Shown piece after piece: positions 38,545-47,912 of a DNA stretch of 64,000 nt. The DNA is taken from NCBI RefSeq assembly GCF_964186625.1, contig NZ_OZ075108.1, forward strand, positions 1,984,001-2,048,000, in the 5' to 3' direction. This stretch comes from Asticcacaulis sp. MM231 (lineage in GTDB: Bacteria > Pseudomonadota > Alphaproteobacteria > Caulobacterales > Caulobacteraceae). Numbering within the stretch: the stretch's first letter is position 1; each line of letters begins with the position of its first letter. Made by a program: the position numbers and the translations under genes. The notes below the pieces were generated by a model. It was not told the origin of the DNA, ran no database searches, and saw only the letters and a list, made by a program, of their open reading frames with translations.

Positions 38545-39135
38545 TTACTCTGTCTCAAACCAACGGGCGGCATAGCGCGCTAAGCGATCAACCTCAAGGT
38601 TGATACTGTCACCCACGCTTGTTTTCGATAAGGTCGTGTGCAGCCAGGTGTGGGGGATGATGTTGACGCCGAAGATGTTACCCTCAACCTCATTGACGGT
38701 CAGCGAAATGCCATCGAGCGCGACCGAGCCCTTGGGCGCGATAAAGCGATGCAGCGGCGCGGGCGCTCCGATCTTCAGGCGGTAGCTGTCGCCATCCTGC
38801 GTCACGCTGACCAGCGTCGCCAGACCATCGACATGGCCGGAAACGATATGGCCGCCCAGTTCGTCGCCGATCTTGAGAGCCCGCTCAATATTGACTTTCG
38901 AGCCCTCTTTCCAGGCACCGAGATTGGTCAGGTTCAGGGTTTCATTCGAGACATCGAGATCATAGCTGCGGCCCTGCTTCGACACCACGGTCAGGCAGCA
39001 GCCGGCATGGCTGATCGAGGCGCCGATATCGACGTCATCGAGATCGAAATCGACCGCCATGGTCAGGCGCACGCCGGCGTCCGATTTAATCAGAGCGCTG
39101 ACTGTGCCCATGCTTGAAATAATGCCCGTAAACAC
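38545..39135 (-). CDS. ribE: Riboflavin synthase (alpha subunit)
   Basis: Dismutates two lumazine molecules to riboflavin. The 196-residue protein starts with the invariant MFTGII and is built of two similar barrels: HAGCCLTVV in the N-terminal copy and SVALDGISLTVNEV in the C-terminal one. It precedes ribBA by 5 bp, consistent with one riboflavin operon. Confidence 0.96.
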   Translation of the reverse strand: MFTGIISSMGTVSALIKSDAGVRLTMAVDFDLDDVDIGASISHAGCCLTVVSKQGRSYDLDVSNETLNLTNLGAWKEGSKVNIERALKIGDELGGHIVSGHVDGLATLVSVTQDGDSYRLKIGAPAPLHRFIAPKGSVALDGISLTVNEVEGNIFGVNIIPHTWLHTTLSKTSVGDSINLEVDRLARYAARWFETE

Positions 39136-39207
39136 TTGTTTTATATCCCTTACCGCCGTTTCAGGCTGATATTTCTTAAGAAGGCTTATCCACAGACACC
39201 CCTTCTC

Positions 39208-39855
39208 TTAACTTAACTCATAGGTTTCCCACAGATCGTCACCGACCGATTGAACGCCTAAACGCGTGAAACGCACCATCTGGTTCAGATCATCAATATT
39301 GAGGTGACCAATCACGGGACGGGCGTCTCCGCCCAAGATGGTGGCCGAACGGAACCATTCAAGGCGATCCACGAAACCCGCGCGCAGAAAAGCCGTCGCC
39401 ACCACGCCACCGCCTTCGACGAACAGGCGCTCGATACCGGCCGCAGCGATCGCTTCCAGCGCCAGTTCCAGATCGACGCGCTGATGTTTGGACGGCACCT
39501 TGATGGCGCGCACACCGAGCGACTGCATCTCGCCGCTGATAGCCTGCGTCGTCACGACATAGGTGGGGATGACGCGCGCAGTCTGGACCAGTTTCGACGT
39601 CATAGGCAGCCGCGAACGCGAATCGAGGATGATGCGCGCCGGCTGATAGCCTTCGTAGCCCGCCAGCCGCACCGTCAGTTCGGGATCGTCCTTCAGCGCG
39701 GTTTCGATGCCCACCAGCACACCATCATGGCCGGCGCGCAGTTCATGGACGACGCGGCGCGCCTCCTCACCCGTGATCCACTTGCTTTGACCGTTCGCCG
39801 TAGCAATGCGTCCGTCGAGCGTGGTGGCCAGCTTGAGGGTGATTTGCGGGCGCAT
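39208..39855 (-). CDS. ribD: RibD reductase domain protein (5-amino-6-ribosylaminouracil reductase), no deaminase domain
   Basis: 215 residues from the ATG at 39855 (GGAG site upstream). It matches only the C-terminal reductase half of RibD: PQITLKLATTLDGRIAT, SKWITGEEARRVVHELRA, and LFVEGGGVVATAFL. The N-terminal deaminase half, with its HAE and PCxxxxxxPPC zinc motifs, is absent. A stop codon sits in frame three codons upstream and only 130 bp separate it from nrdR, so a truncated fusion is ruled out. The deaminase must be encoded elsewhere. Confidence 0.88.
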   Translation of the reverse strand: MRPQITLKLATTLDGRIATANGQSKWITGEEARRVVHELRAGHDGVLVGIETALKDDPELTVRLAGYEGYQPARIILDSRSRLPMTSKLVQTARVIPTYVVTTQAISGEMQSLGVRAIKVPSKHQRVDLELALEAIAAAGIERLFVEGGGVVATAFLRAGFVDRLEWFRSATILGGDARPVIGHLNIDDLNQMVRFTRLGVQSVGDDLWETYELS

Positions 39856-39985
39856 CAACGATCACTCCGAATTTCGATATGGAAATTCGGCAAGGCCGAC
39901 TGGCCGCCGCGTACTTTTACGCGTAAGCCCGCGTGGCGCTTGAACGCAAAAGAAAAGCTTGATTGTCTATGGTTTGCCATAGCGA

Positions 39986-40513
39986 TCAAGCATCATCAGA
40001 CGGCGAAATATCCTGCTCGCCCAGCCCTTGCTTGATGTCGCGCGGATCGTCGATCACCTCATTGCTCAGGCCTTCGTCGCCGAGGAACTTGGCGAAATCG
40101 GAGGTCTCGCGGAAGTCACGATAGACCGAGGCGTAACGGACATAGGCCACGACATCGAGCGATTTCAGCGCTTCCATGACCAGGCCTCCGACCGTATCAG
40201 AGGTGATGTCGGTCTCACCCATGCTCTCAAGCTGACGGACGATGCCCGACACCATGCGGTCGGTGCGTTCCTGATCGACCGGCCGCTTGCGCATGGCGAT
40301 GGCGACCGAACGCTCCAGCTTGGTGCGATCGAAGGGCGTGCGCCGTCCCGAGCGTTTGACCACCATCAGATCGCGCAGTTGCACGCGCTCAAAGGTGGTG
40401 AAGCGCCCGCCGCATTCCGAACAGGACCGGCGGCGGCGGATGGCCGCGCCGTCTTCGGAAGGACGGGAATCCTTCACCTGGGTCTCAAGGTTTCCGCAAA
40501 AGGGACAGCGCAT
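39986..40513 (-). CDS. nrdR: Transcriptional repressor NrdR
   Basis: Regulates ribonucleotide reductase genes in response to ATP/dATP. The 175-residue protein has the N-terminal zinc ribbon (CPFCGN with [12 protein letters not shown]) and an ATP-cone ([19 protein letters not shown]). An acidic tail of about 25 residues extends past the family core. It sits 13 bp after glyA, as in many bacteria where nrdR joins the ribD cluster. Confidence 0.96.
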   Translation of the reverse strand: MRCPFCGNLETQVKDSRPSEDGAAIRRRRSCSECGGRFTTFERVQLRDLMVVKRSGRRTPFDRTKLERSVAIAMRKRPVDQERTDRMVSGIVRQLESMGETDITSDTVGGLVMEALKSLDVVAYVRYASVYRDFRETSDFAKFLGDEGLSNEVIDDPRDIKQGLGEQDISPSDDA

Positions 40514-40526
40514 TATGTGTTACCGA

Positions 40527-41831
40527 TCAGCTATATATCGGGAACTGTTGCGTGAGAGCCTTAACCGAAGCGCGCACCTTTTCCTGAACAGCGAGATCGG
40601 GCTTGCCCTCATTGGCGGCCATGCCGTCCACCACATCGGCGATCAGGTTGCCGATGATGATGAATTCCGCTTCCTTGAAGCCGCGGGTGGTGCCGGCGGG
40701 GGTGCCGAGACGAACGCCCGAGGTGATGGTGAAGGGCTTGTCGTCGAACGGGATGCCGTTCTTGTTGCAGGTGATGAAGGCGGCTTCGAGGGCGGCCTCG
40801 GTGTCCTTGCCGTTCTGGCCCTTGGGGCGCAGATCGACCGACATGACGTGGCTGTCGGTGCCGCCGGTGACGATGGCCAGACCGCGCTCAACGAGCGTGG
40901 CGGCCAGGGCGCGCGCATTGGCGACGACCTGCTGGGCGTAGAGCTTGAACTCAGGCTGCAGGGCTTCACCGAAGGCCACGGCCTTGCCGGCGATGACGTG
41001 CATCAGGGGGCCGCCTTGCAGGCCGGGGAAGACCGACGAGTTAATCTTCTTGCCGAGCGCTTCGTCGTTCGACAGGATCAGGCCGCCGCGCGGGCCGCGC
41101 AGGGTCTTGTGCGTGGTGGTGGTGACGACGTGGGCGTGCGGCAGCGGATCGGGATACATGCCGCCAGCAACCAGACCGGCATAGTGGGCCATGTCGACGA
41201 ACAGATAGGCGCCGACCGAATCGGCGATTTCACGGAAGCGCTTGAAATCGATGTGGCGCGGATAGTTGGAGGCGCCGGCGATGATCAGCTTCGGCTTGTG
41301 CTGCTGGGCCAGGTCATTGACCTGATCCATGTCGATCAGGTTGGTGTCGCGCGTCACGCCGTAAGGCACAACGTTGAACCACTTGCCCGACTGATTGGCG
41401 GGCGAACCGTGCGTCAGGTGACCGCCGCAGGCCAGATCCATGCCCATATAGGTGTCGCCCGGCTGGAGCAGCGAGAAGAAGACGGCCTGATTGGCCTGGG
41501 CGCCGGAGTGCGGCTGGACGTTGGCGAAGGCACAGTTGAACAGCTTCTTGGCGCGTTCGATGGCGAGACGCTCGACGTCATCGGCGTATTCGCAGCCACC
41601 GTAGTAGCGACGGCCTGGATAGCCCTCGGCGTACTTGTTGGTGAGCACCGACCCTTGCGCTTCCAGAACGGCCTTGGAGACGATGTTTTCCGAGGCGATC
41701 AGTTCGATCTGGTCCTGCTGGCGATGCAGTTCGCCGGTGATGGCGGCCATGACTTCGGAATTGGCGGTCGCCAGATTGTCGTGGAAATAGCCTTGCGGGA
41801 TGAAGGAGCCGGGGTTCGCGGGTGCGTTCAA
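40527..41831 (-). CDS. glyA: Serine hydroxymethyltransferase
   Basis: PLP enzyme that interconverts serine and glycine and feeds one-carbon units to tetrahydrofolate. The 434-residue protein has [28 protein letters not shown], and the PLP-lysine motif [18 protein letters not shown]. The start is a TTG at 41831 with an AGGA site; no ATG is available before the conserved N-terminus. It leads the minus-strand nrdR-rib cluster. Confidence 0.95.
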   Translation of the reverse strand: MNAPANPGSFIPQGYFHDNLATANSEVMAAITGELHRQQDQIELIASENIVSKAVLEAQGSVLTNKYAEGYPGRRYYGGCEYADDVERLAIERAKKLFNCAFANVQPHSGAQANQAVFFSLLQPGDTYMGMDLACGGHLTHGSPANQSGKWFNVVPYGVTRDTNLIDMDQVNDLAQQHKPKLIIAGASNYPRHIDFKRFREIADSVGAYLFVDMAHYAGLVAGGMYPDPLPHAHVVTTTTHKTLRGPRGGLILSNDEALGKKINSSVFPGLQGGPLMHVIAGKAVAFGEALQPEFKLYAQQVVANARALAATLVERGLAIVTGGTDSHVMSVDLRPKGQNGKDTEAALEAAFITCNKNGIPFDDKPFTITSGVRLGTPAGTTRGFKEAEFIIIGNLIADVVDGMAANEGKPDLAVQEKVRASVKALTQQFPIYS

Positions 41832-41952
41832 GGGAGCGATTCCTGTGCTGGAGAAAGGGATGGAGGGAATATGGGGAGCGTTTACGCTTATCGACAGGGT
41901 GAGGCAAGGTTTTTAAGCTTTTCGCCCGCCAAAAGCCCCTCATCAGACACGG

Positions 41953-42153
41953 TCACACCAGCTTGCCACGCCCGTCAGGCGCAGGCGTATTGCCTTTGAG
42001 TTTGTTCTGCAGCTTGAGGATGGCCAGGCGCTTGACGCTGCCCGGATCATTGGCCGGCCCCATGGCGGAGGCTTCTGTGCCGGTCTGCGGGTCAATGGCG
42101 GTGACCTTCAGATAGGCGCCATTGCGCTGCATTTCGATGAAGACTTCGGACAT
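41953..42153 (-). CDS. DUF6898 family small protein
   Basis: A 66-residue soluble protein: a short strand-rich start (FIEMQRNGAYLKVTAIDPQTGTEAS) and a helical end (VKRLAILKLQNKL). It resembles the small alphaproteobacterial family DUF6898 found beside hemA or glyA. Function unknown. Confidence 0.7.
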   Translation of the reverse strand: MSEVFIEMQRNGAYLKVTAIDPQTGTEASAMGPANDPGSVKRLAILKLQNKLKGNTPAPDGRGKLV

Positions 42154-42262
42154 GACGCGGATTGTGTCTCAAGCGCTATAAGAATGCAAGAAACCCACCC
42201 CACATCTAACCACTGCGCGGTTTGTGCGCCCCCTCCCCAACACGTGGGTAGGTGTAAGAACG

Positions 42263-43486
42263 TCAGGCCACCGCCGGCAGGCGCGCGACGTTGCACATCG
42301 TCCAGAGCTTATCCATCGAGGCCACCAGATGATCGATCATCTCGTCGGTGTGGTCCGGTGATGGCGTGAAGCGCAGGCGCTCGGTGCCCTTGGGCACGGT
42401 CGGGTAGTTGATCGGCTGGACATAGATGCCGAAGTCGTTGAGCAGCATATCCGACACCATCTTGCAGTGCTTGGCGTTACCGACCAGCACCGGCACGATG
42501 TGTGATTCCGTCGGGAAGGTAGCGATGCCGACAGCGCGCAGCTTTTTCAGCAGGCTTTGTGCGCGCTCCTGATGGGCAATGCGCTTTTCATTGTGCTCTT
42601 TCAGATACTTCACCGAAGCAGCGGCGCCGGCCATCACGGCGGGCGGCAAAGAGGTGGTGAAGATAAAGCCCGATGCCCACAGGCGGATGGCATCGACCAT
42701 GGCCGAGGTGCCGGCGATATAGCCGCCCATCATGCCGAACGCCTTGCCAAGCGTGCCTTCGATGATGTCGATCTCGCCCATGATGCCGTCACGCTCGGCG
42801 ACACCGGCGCCGCGTTCGCCATAAAGGCCGACCGCATGCACTTCGTCGATATAGGTCAGCGCACCATACTGTTTGGCCAGGGCCACGGTGCCGCGCACGT
42901 TCGAGATATCGCCATCCATCGAATAGACCGACTCAAACGCGATCAGCTTCGGGGCGTCAGCCGGCGCAGCCTTCAAAAGTTCTTCAAGATGGTCGAGGTC
43001 GTTGTGACGGAAGACGTGGCGCTCGCCGCGGCCATTGCGTATGCCCTGGATCATCGAGGCGTGGTTCAGTTCATCGGAGAAGATGATCAGGCCCGGCAGG
43101 ATCTTGTAGAGCGTGGTCAGGGTCGCTTCGTTGGCGACATAGCCGGAGGTGAAAACGAGTGCGGCCTGCTTGTGGTGCAGGTCGGCCAGTTCGGCTTCGA
43201 GCTGGTTGTGATAGAAGGTGGTGCCGGAAATATTGCGCGTGCCGCCCGAACCGGAACCGACCGCGTCAATGGCCTCGTGCATGGCCTGCATCACGACCGG
43301 ATTTTGCCCCTGTCCGAGATAATCGTTCGAGCACCAGACCGTGACGTCCCGCTCCTTGCCGTCTTCGCGGATCCAGGTGGCGCGCGGAAACTGACCGGCA
43401 TGACGCTTCAGATTGGCAAACACGCGATAGCGCCCTTCGGCGCGAACGGCGTTGACGGCGGCCTCGAAAGCGGCATTGTAATCCAT
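42263..43486 (-). CDS. hemA: 5-aminolevulinate synthase
   Basis: Condenses glycine and succinyl-CoA to 5-aminolevulinate, the C4 (Shemin) route to heme that marks alphaproteobacteria. The ATG at 43486 ([11 protein letters not shown], 407 residues) has a GGAG site; the frame runs on to 43555 without support. PLP-binding Lys248 lies in [18 protein letters not shown], and the substrate loop [14 protein letters not shown] is intact. hemB is about 1.4 kb away on the other strand. Confidence 0.97.
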   Translation of the reverse strand: MDYNAAFEAAVNAVRAEGRYRVFANLKRHAGQFPRATWIREDGKERDVTVWCSNDYLGQGQNPVVMQAMHEAIDAVGSGSGGTRNISGTTFYHNQLEAELADLHHKQAALVFTSGYVANEATLTTLYKILPGLIIFSDELNHASMIQGIRNGRGERHVFRHNDLDHLEELLKAAPADAPKLIAFESVYSMDGDISNVRGTVALAKQYGALTYIDEVHAVGLYGERGAGVAERDGIMGEIDIIEGTLGKAFGMMGGYIAGTSAMVDAIRLWASGFIFTTSLPPAVMAGAAASVKYLKEHNEKRIAHQERAQSLLKKLRAVGIATFPTESHIVPVLVGNAKHCKMVSDMLLNDFGIYVQPINYPTVPKGTERLRFTPSPDHTDEMIDHLVASMDKLWTMCNVARLPAVA

Positions 43487-43681
43487 ATCACACTCCGGCG
43501 GCCTCACTCGGAACCGCAAATCTGACCGGCGAAATAGCGCTTTGCCAGCCCCCATTCAAGTCCACAGGGATTAAAATAACCCTGACGACAGCATTGATAC
43601 TCACCTTGTGACATATTCGTTCAAATTTCCAGAGTTTTTGCTATGACAGGTTTGCGCAGATTGTCGCATGTAAGGTGACCG

Positions 43682-44224
43682 ATGTCGAAAGTGTGGATTG
43701 GCCTGTTTCGCGGCATCAATGTCGGCGGCAACAATAAGCTGCCGATGAAGGACCTGACGCGGTTGATGCTGGCGGCGGGCTTAAGCGATGTGAAGACCTA
43801 TATCGCCAGCGGCAATGTGCTGTTTCGCTCTGACTTAGATGACGCGGCGCTGGAAGCCCTGATCGGCGATCTGGTCGAAACCAACTTCGGCTTTCGACCG
43901 TCGGTTTTCCTGATCACCTTGTCGCATCTGGAAAAGGTGCTGGCGGAAAATCCTTTCCGCGACCATGCGCACAAGGGCAAGGCGCAGCACGTCTTCTTCT
44001 TCAAAGCGCCGCCGTCGAAGATTGATCGTGACCTGCTCGACAGCCTGAAAGACGACAGCGAAGCCTATGAGATTAGCGATGAGCTGATGTATCTCTATGC
44101 GCCGGAAGGCATCGGCCGCTCTAAGATGGCCGAGAAGATCGGTCGCGCCATCAAGGCCGATATGACCGCCCGCAATCTCAACACGGTCGAGACTTTACAG
44201 GATATGGCGATGGAGCTTTCCTGA
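43682..44224 (+). CDS. DUF1697 family protein
   Basis: A 180-residue protein with the family start WIGLFRGINVGGNNKLPMKDL and the FKAPPSKIDRDLLDSL / MYLYAPEGIGRSKMAEKIG motifs. The structure is known to be ferredoxin-like in the family but no function is established. Divergent from hemA. Confidence 0.9.
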   Translation: MSKVWIGLFRGINVGGNNKLPMKDLTRLMLAAGLSDVKTYIASGNVLFRSDLDDAALEALIGDLVETNFGFRPSVFLITLSHLEKVLAENPFRDHAHKGKAQHVFFFKAPPSKIDRDLLDSLKDDSEAYEISDELMYLYAPEGIGRSKMAEKIGRAIKADMTARNLNTVETLQDMAMELS

Positions 44225-44677
44225 TTACAGGCACCCGGCCTCGTCTTCAGTTCCCCAGGCTTCGAGCAAGCGGTGCTGATCGTCAAATCTCACCACAACT
44301 TCAAAATGTAGGGAACAGGGCAGCCCTCCTACGGACTTCTCATAAAATTGGCTATCAGCCGGAAATGATTTGGGCTTACTCCACGAAAAGGCTTTATCCG
44401 TGTCAGTCGTGTATTTTGCCTTCGATAAGTGACGAAGAACGTCGCTTTCAGGATCGCCGATCTTGAAGGGTTTAGGTGTCAGTGCAATCGCCTTTCCCCA
44501 TTCATGACTACCGTTCCGGATCGTCCGCGTGATAGCATCATTCGGTTTGGTTACTTCAGAATAAACGATCAAACCCAATAGGATTGTCGACTGCCTGAAC
44601 TGCGCATTTAATGTGAACAGCACTGTAAATCCGATGAGCACGGATATCATCAACAGGAATATTGGACGCTTTTTCAC
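44225..44677 (-). CDS. Hypothetical membrane-anchored protein
   Basis: About 150 residues with one N-terminal membrane helix (PIFLLMISVLIGFTVLFTLNA) and a soluble C-terminal domain that ends CSLHFEVVVRFDDQHRLLEAWGTEDEAG. No family is recognised. The start is uncertain. I used the GTG at 44677, whose ribosome binding site would be a run of nine G on the minus strand (44682-44690). A TTG at 44704 lies in frame. Its base composition is lower in G+C than the neighbours. Confidence 0.55.
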   Translation of the reverse strand: MKKRPIFLLMISVLIGFTVLFTLNAQFRQSTILLGLIVYSEVTKPNDAITRTIRNGSHEWGKAIALTPKPFKIGDPESDVLRHLSKAKYTTDTDKAFSWSKPKSFPADSQFYEKSVGGLPCSLHFEVVVRFDDQHRLLEAWGTEDEAGCL

Positions 44678-44760
44678 GGTTCCCCCCCCCACGGACGTCG
44701 TCAAGATGCCATTCTTTTATAGATTGGCGCGCAATTTGTCGATCTTGAGCGCTGGTCCAC

Positions 44761-44871
44761 TCTCCTCCCTACGCAGTGGGGAGGTGGCATTTGCGCAGCA
44801 AATGACGGAGGGGCGCCCCTCCAGCGCTATGCGCCACTTCCCCATCACGATGGGGAGGAGATTTCTGTTCC
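44761..44871. repeat. 111-bp palindromic intergenic element upstream of hemB
   Basis: A long imperfect palindrome: CTCCTCCC...GTGGGGAGGTGGC on the left and GCCACTTCCCCATC...GGGGAGGAG on the right, meeting at a perfect 16-bp centre GGAGGGGCGCCCCTCC (44807-44822). It resembles the other CTCCCC-rich elements of the window. Confidence 0.75.
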
Positions 44872-44931
44872 CAAGCTTGAAGCCGCACTACAAACGGCCT
44901 AAAGGTCGGCAATCATTTGAGAGTACGCCAT

Positions 44932-45933
44932 ATGACCTTCAATCCGATCCTTGCCCCCTATCCTGCCGGTCGCCCACGGCGTTTGCGCCAGGCGCCATGG
45001 ATACGCGATCTGGTGGCGGAAAACCGCCTGCACGTCTCCGATCTGATCTGGCCGATCTTTGTCCACGATCAGGACAAGGCGCGCGACGCCATCGGTTCCT
45101 TACAGGGCGTCGACCGCCTGAGCATCGCTGAAGCGGTGAAGGAATTGCGCGAAGCAAGAGCCTTGGGAATCAATGTCATAGCGCTGTTTCCTCACCTCAA
45201 TGCGAAGATCCGCAGCGCGGACGCCAAGGCCGCCATCGACCCCGAAGGCCTGATCGTGCAGGCCTGCCGCGCCATCAAGGCCGCCGTGCCGGATATCGGT
45301 CTGCTGGTCGATATTGCGCTCGATCCCTATACCGATCACGGCCATGACGGCCTCTTGATCGACGGGCGGATTCACAACGACGCCACCATCGACATGCTGG
45401 TGCAGCAATCGCTGGCGCTCACTGCCGGCGGCGCCGATATCCTGGCGCCATCCGATATGATGGACGGCCGCATCGGCGCCATCCGCACCGCGCTGGAAGC
45501 CGCCGGCCATCAGGACACGATGATCATGTCCTACGCCGCCAAGTACGCCTCGGCCTTCTACGGCCCCTACCGTGACGCGATCGGCGTGAAAGCCCTGAAA
45601 GGCGACAAGAAGACCTACCAGATGGATTCGGCCAATACCGAGGAAGCCCTGCGCGAGGTCGCCATCGATATTTCCGAGGGCGCCGACATGGTGATGGTCA
45701 AGCCCGGTCTGCCCTATCTCGATATCGTCCAGCGGGTCTCACACACCTTCAGGGTGCCGACCTTCGTCTATCAAGTCAGCGGCGAATACGCGATGATCAA
45801 AGCGGCGGTCGAAAAAGGCTATATGGACCACGACCGCGGCGTCATGGAAACCCTGCTGGCCTTCAAACGCGCCGGCGCGTCCGGCATCCTCACCTATTTC
45901 GCCAAGCATGTGGCCGAACTTCTGAAAGCATGA
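44932..45933 (+). CDS. hemB: Delta-aminolevulinic acid dehydratase (porphobilinogen synthase)
   Basis: Joins two 5-aminolevulinate molecules into porphobilinogen. The ATG at 44932 (MTFNPILAPYPAG) gives 333 residues. The metal site reads DIALDPYTDHGHDG, the aspartate-rich form that replaces the zinc cysteines of the animal enzyme. The Schiff-base region is MVMVKPGLPYLDIV. It overlaps the next gene by 4 bp. Confidence 0.96.
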   Translation: MTFNPILAPYPAGRPRRLRQAPWIRDLVAENRLHVSDLIWPIFVHDQDKARDAIGSLQGVDRLSIAEAVKELREARALGINVIALFPHLNAKIRSADAKAAIDPEGLIVQACRAIKAAVPDIGLLVDIALDPYTDHGHDGLLIDGRIHNDATIDMLVQQSLALTAGGADILAPSDMMDGRIGAIRTALEAAGHQDTMIMSYAAKYASAFYGPYRDAIGVKALKGDKKTYQMDSANTEEALREVAIDISEGADMVMVKPGLPYLDIVQRVSHTFRVPTFVYQVSGEYAMIKAAVEKGYMDHDRGVMETLLAFKRAGASGILTYFAKHVAELLKA

Positions 45934-46481
45934 CCATGACCCTACCTTCAGACATCCGCACCGAACTGTATGAAGCCATGACGGCGAACACCTATGTGCG
46001 CCTGTCGCTGCCGGAAGGCGAACATGAGGGCTTTATCGTCGGCTTGAGCAAGCAACTGGTACTGCTGCAGGCCATCCACGAGTGGCAGGACGTCGGCGCC
46101 CTGATCGCGCCGGTGGAGAGCATCGAGGCTTGCGAGGTGTCGGAATTTCACGACGCCCAGATCCGAATTCTCGACTTCAACAGCGTCAAGCGCACCAAGC
46201 GCTATAGCTGGGTCAAGCTAGGCAGTTACGAAGAGTTGTTCAAGTCGCTGAAATTCAAGAACAAGTTCGTGGTCGTGTCGCTGGAAGACGACGCCGATGT
46301 CGGTCAAATCGATTCGATCGAAAAGGACAGCGTCGATCTCAAGGCGGTCGATCCCGGCGGCAACTGGATCGAGGAAGCGCTCGATTGTCCCTATGAGGAA
46401 ATTACGCTGGTCCAGTTCGATGACAGCTATAGCCGCACCCTGCAACGTTATGTCGAACGCACCTCGGCAACGCTGAACTAG
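45930..46481 (+). CDS. Hypothetical protein, coupled to hemB
   Basis: 183-residue soluble protein, mixed alpha/beta with many acidic residues (VVSLEDDADVGQIDSIEKDSV). No family recognised. It overlaps hemB by 4 bp and is probably co-translated. Its TAG stop lies at 46479-46481, inside the CTAG target duplication of the neighbouring IS701-type element, so two insertion sequences landed at this gene's stop codon without changing the protein. Confidence 0.75.
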   Translation: MTMTLPSDIRTELYEAMTANTYVRLSLPEGEHEGFIVGLSKQLVLLQAIHEWQDVGALIAPVESIEACEVSEFHDAQIRILDFNSVKRTKRYSWVKLGSYEELFKSLKFKNKFVVVSLEDDADVGQIDSIEKDSVDLKAVDPGGNWIEEALDCPYEEITLVQFDDSYSRTLQRYVERTSATLN

Positions 46482-47912
46482 CACTACTTTGGCAGAAAAT
46501 GAATTTTGAGGATTCCCCCGGCTGACATTGCGTGATTCATAGAGAGCCAGCTTTAAGGAGACTGGCGATGTCGGAACATTGGCGCGTAGATTTGGAAGAT
46601 TGGTTGACGCCCTTCCTGGTGGCCTTGCGGCATAAGACCCGGATGCGGCTGTGCCCTGCCTATATTGCAGGCCTGATTGGCCCGGGTGACCGCAAGAGTG
46701 TCCAGCCGATGGCCGCCCGCGATGGCGAGTTTGGCTATGACCAACTCCATCATTTTGTCTCTGACGGCGTTTGGGAAAGTGGACCGCTTGAAGCCGTTCT
46801 CCTGAAGGAGGCCGACCGTCTGGTGGGGGATGATGCCGGTTATCTTGTCATCGATGACACGGCGCTGCCGAAAAAGGGCAGCCATTCGGTTGGCGTGGCG
46901 GCGCAATATGCTTCCTCGCTTGGCAAGACGTCCAACTGCCAGTCGCTTGTTTCGGTGACGCTGGCATCGCGCGAAGTGCCTGTGATGGTGGGCCTGCGCC
47001 TGTTCTTGCCCGAGAGTTGGACGAATGATGTCGCGCGGATGAACCGGGCTCGGGTCCCGCAAGAATGCCAGGTTGCCCTGACAAAGCCGGAGATCGCCAT
47101 TGAGGAAATTGATCGTGTTATAGCCTCTGGGGCCCGGTTCGGGTGCGTGCTGGCCGATGCTGGCTATGGGTCAAGCGGGCCGTTCCGCGAGGCCCTGAGC
47201 AAGCGCGACCTGTTGTGGGCCGTCGGCATATCACGGCGTCAGAATGTGTATCAGGCAGACGTCGGCCTAATCTTCCCGGAAGCGGCAACCGGAAGGCGGC
47301 GCAAATACCATGTCCCTGACGATGTTGCTGTCTCTGCCGAAAAGATGTTGGCTGATGGGAAATGGAAGAAAGTAAGTTGGCGGCGCGGAACCAAAGGCAA
47401 GCTGAACTGCCAGTTTGCCGCTTGCCGCGTTCGGGTCGCAGATGGCCACAGGCATCGTATGAGCGACGGTCGTGTCCAAGCCATGCCTGGCGAGGAGGAG
47501 GTCTGGCTGGTCGGGGAAAGGCGTTCAACCGGAGAACAGAAATACTACCTGTCAAACCTGCCTGCCGACGCCCCCCTCAAGATGCTAGCCGCGGCTATCA
47601 AGGCAAGGTGGATCTGCGAACAGGCACATCAGCAACTCAAGGAAGAGCTTGGGCTTGATCACTTCGAAGGCAGGTCATGGACCGGTTTGCACCGACATTG
47701 TCTAATGGCGATGATCGCTTTTGCATTTCTCCAATCCCGCCGCCTCAAAGCAGCGGGACGAAAAAAAAAGTTGGGGGGCCACCGCCTCAGCCGACAATGC
47801 CCGCCATCCGCCAGGCCATTCTCGACCTCTTCATGCGACCGCCACCAAGGCGCTGTCCCCACTGTGACAAACGCCTCGCCGAGCCCGCCAAGAATAATAT
47901 GCCAAAGTAGTG
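46482..47912 (+). mobile_element. IS701-family insertion sequence (1431 bp)
   Basis: Bounded by perfect 13-bp inverted repeats CACTACTTTGGCA / TGCCAAAGTAGTG and by direct CTAG duplications at 46478-46481 and 47913-47916. A YTAR target of 4 bp is typical of IS701. It contains one transposase gene. Confidence 0.9.
46568..47910 (+). CDS. IS701 family transposase, needs a -1 shift near its end
   Basis: DDE transposase from the ATG at 46568 (MSEHWRVDLEDWLTPFLVAL) with an AAGGAG site. Catalytic acids lie in YLVIDDTALPKKGSHSVG, CVLADAGYGSSG and the late EELGLDHFEG. The zero frame runs out of the element to 47971 as unrelated sequence. From the A9 run at 47761-47769, the -1 frame gives the expected tail (GGPPPQPTMPAIRQAIL, then RRCPHCDKRLAEP) and stops at 47908-47910 inside the terminal repeat. 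A AAA AAG in the correct phase would allow programmed -1 shifting, but a one-base homopolymer error explains it equally well. Confidence 0.85.

Noticed and set aside
39856-39985. FMN riboswitch upstream of ribD or elsewhere in the rib cluster
   Set aside because: I looked for the conserved RFN box in the spacers around ribD, ribE and ribBA and found nothing resembling it.
44685-44704. Longer version of the 150-residue membrane protein starting at TTG 44704
   Set aside because: It would translate through the G9 tract; the GTG immediately after the purine-rich run is more plausible.
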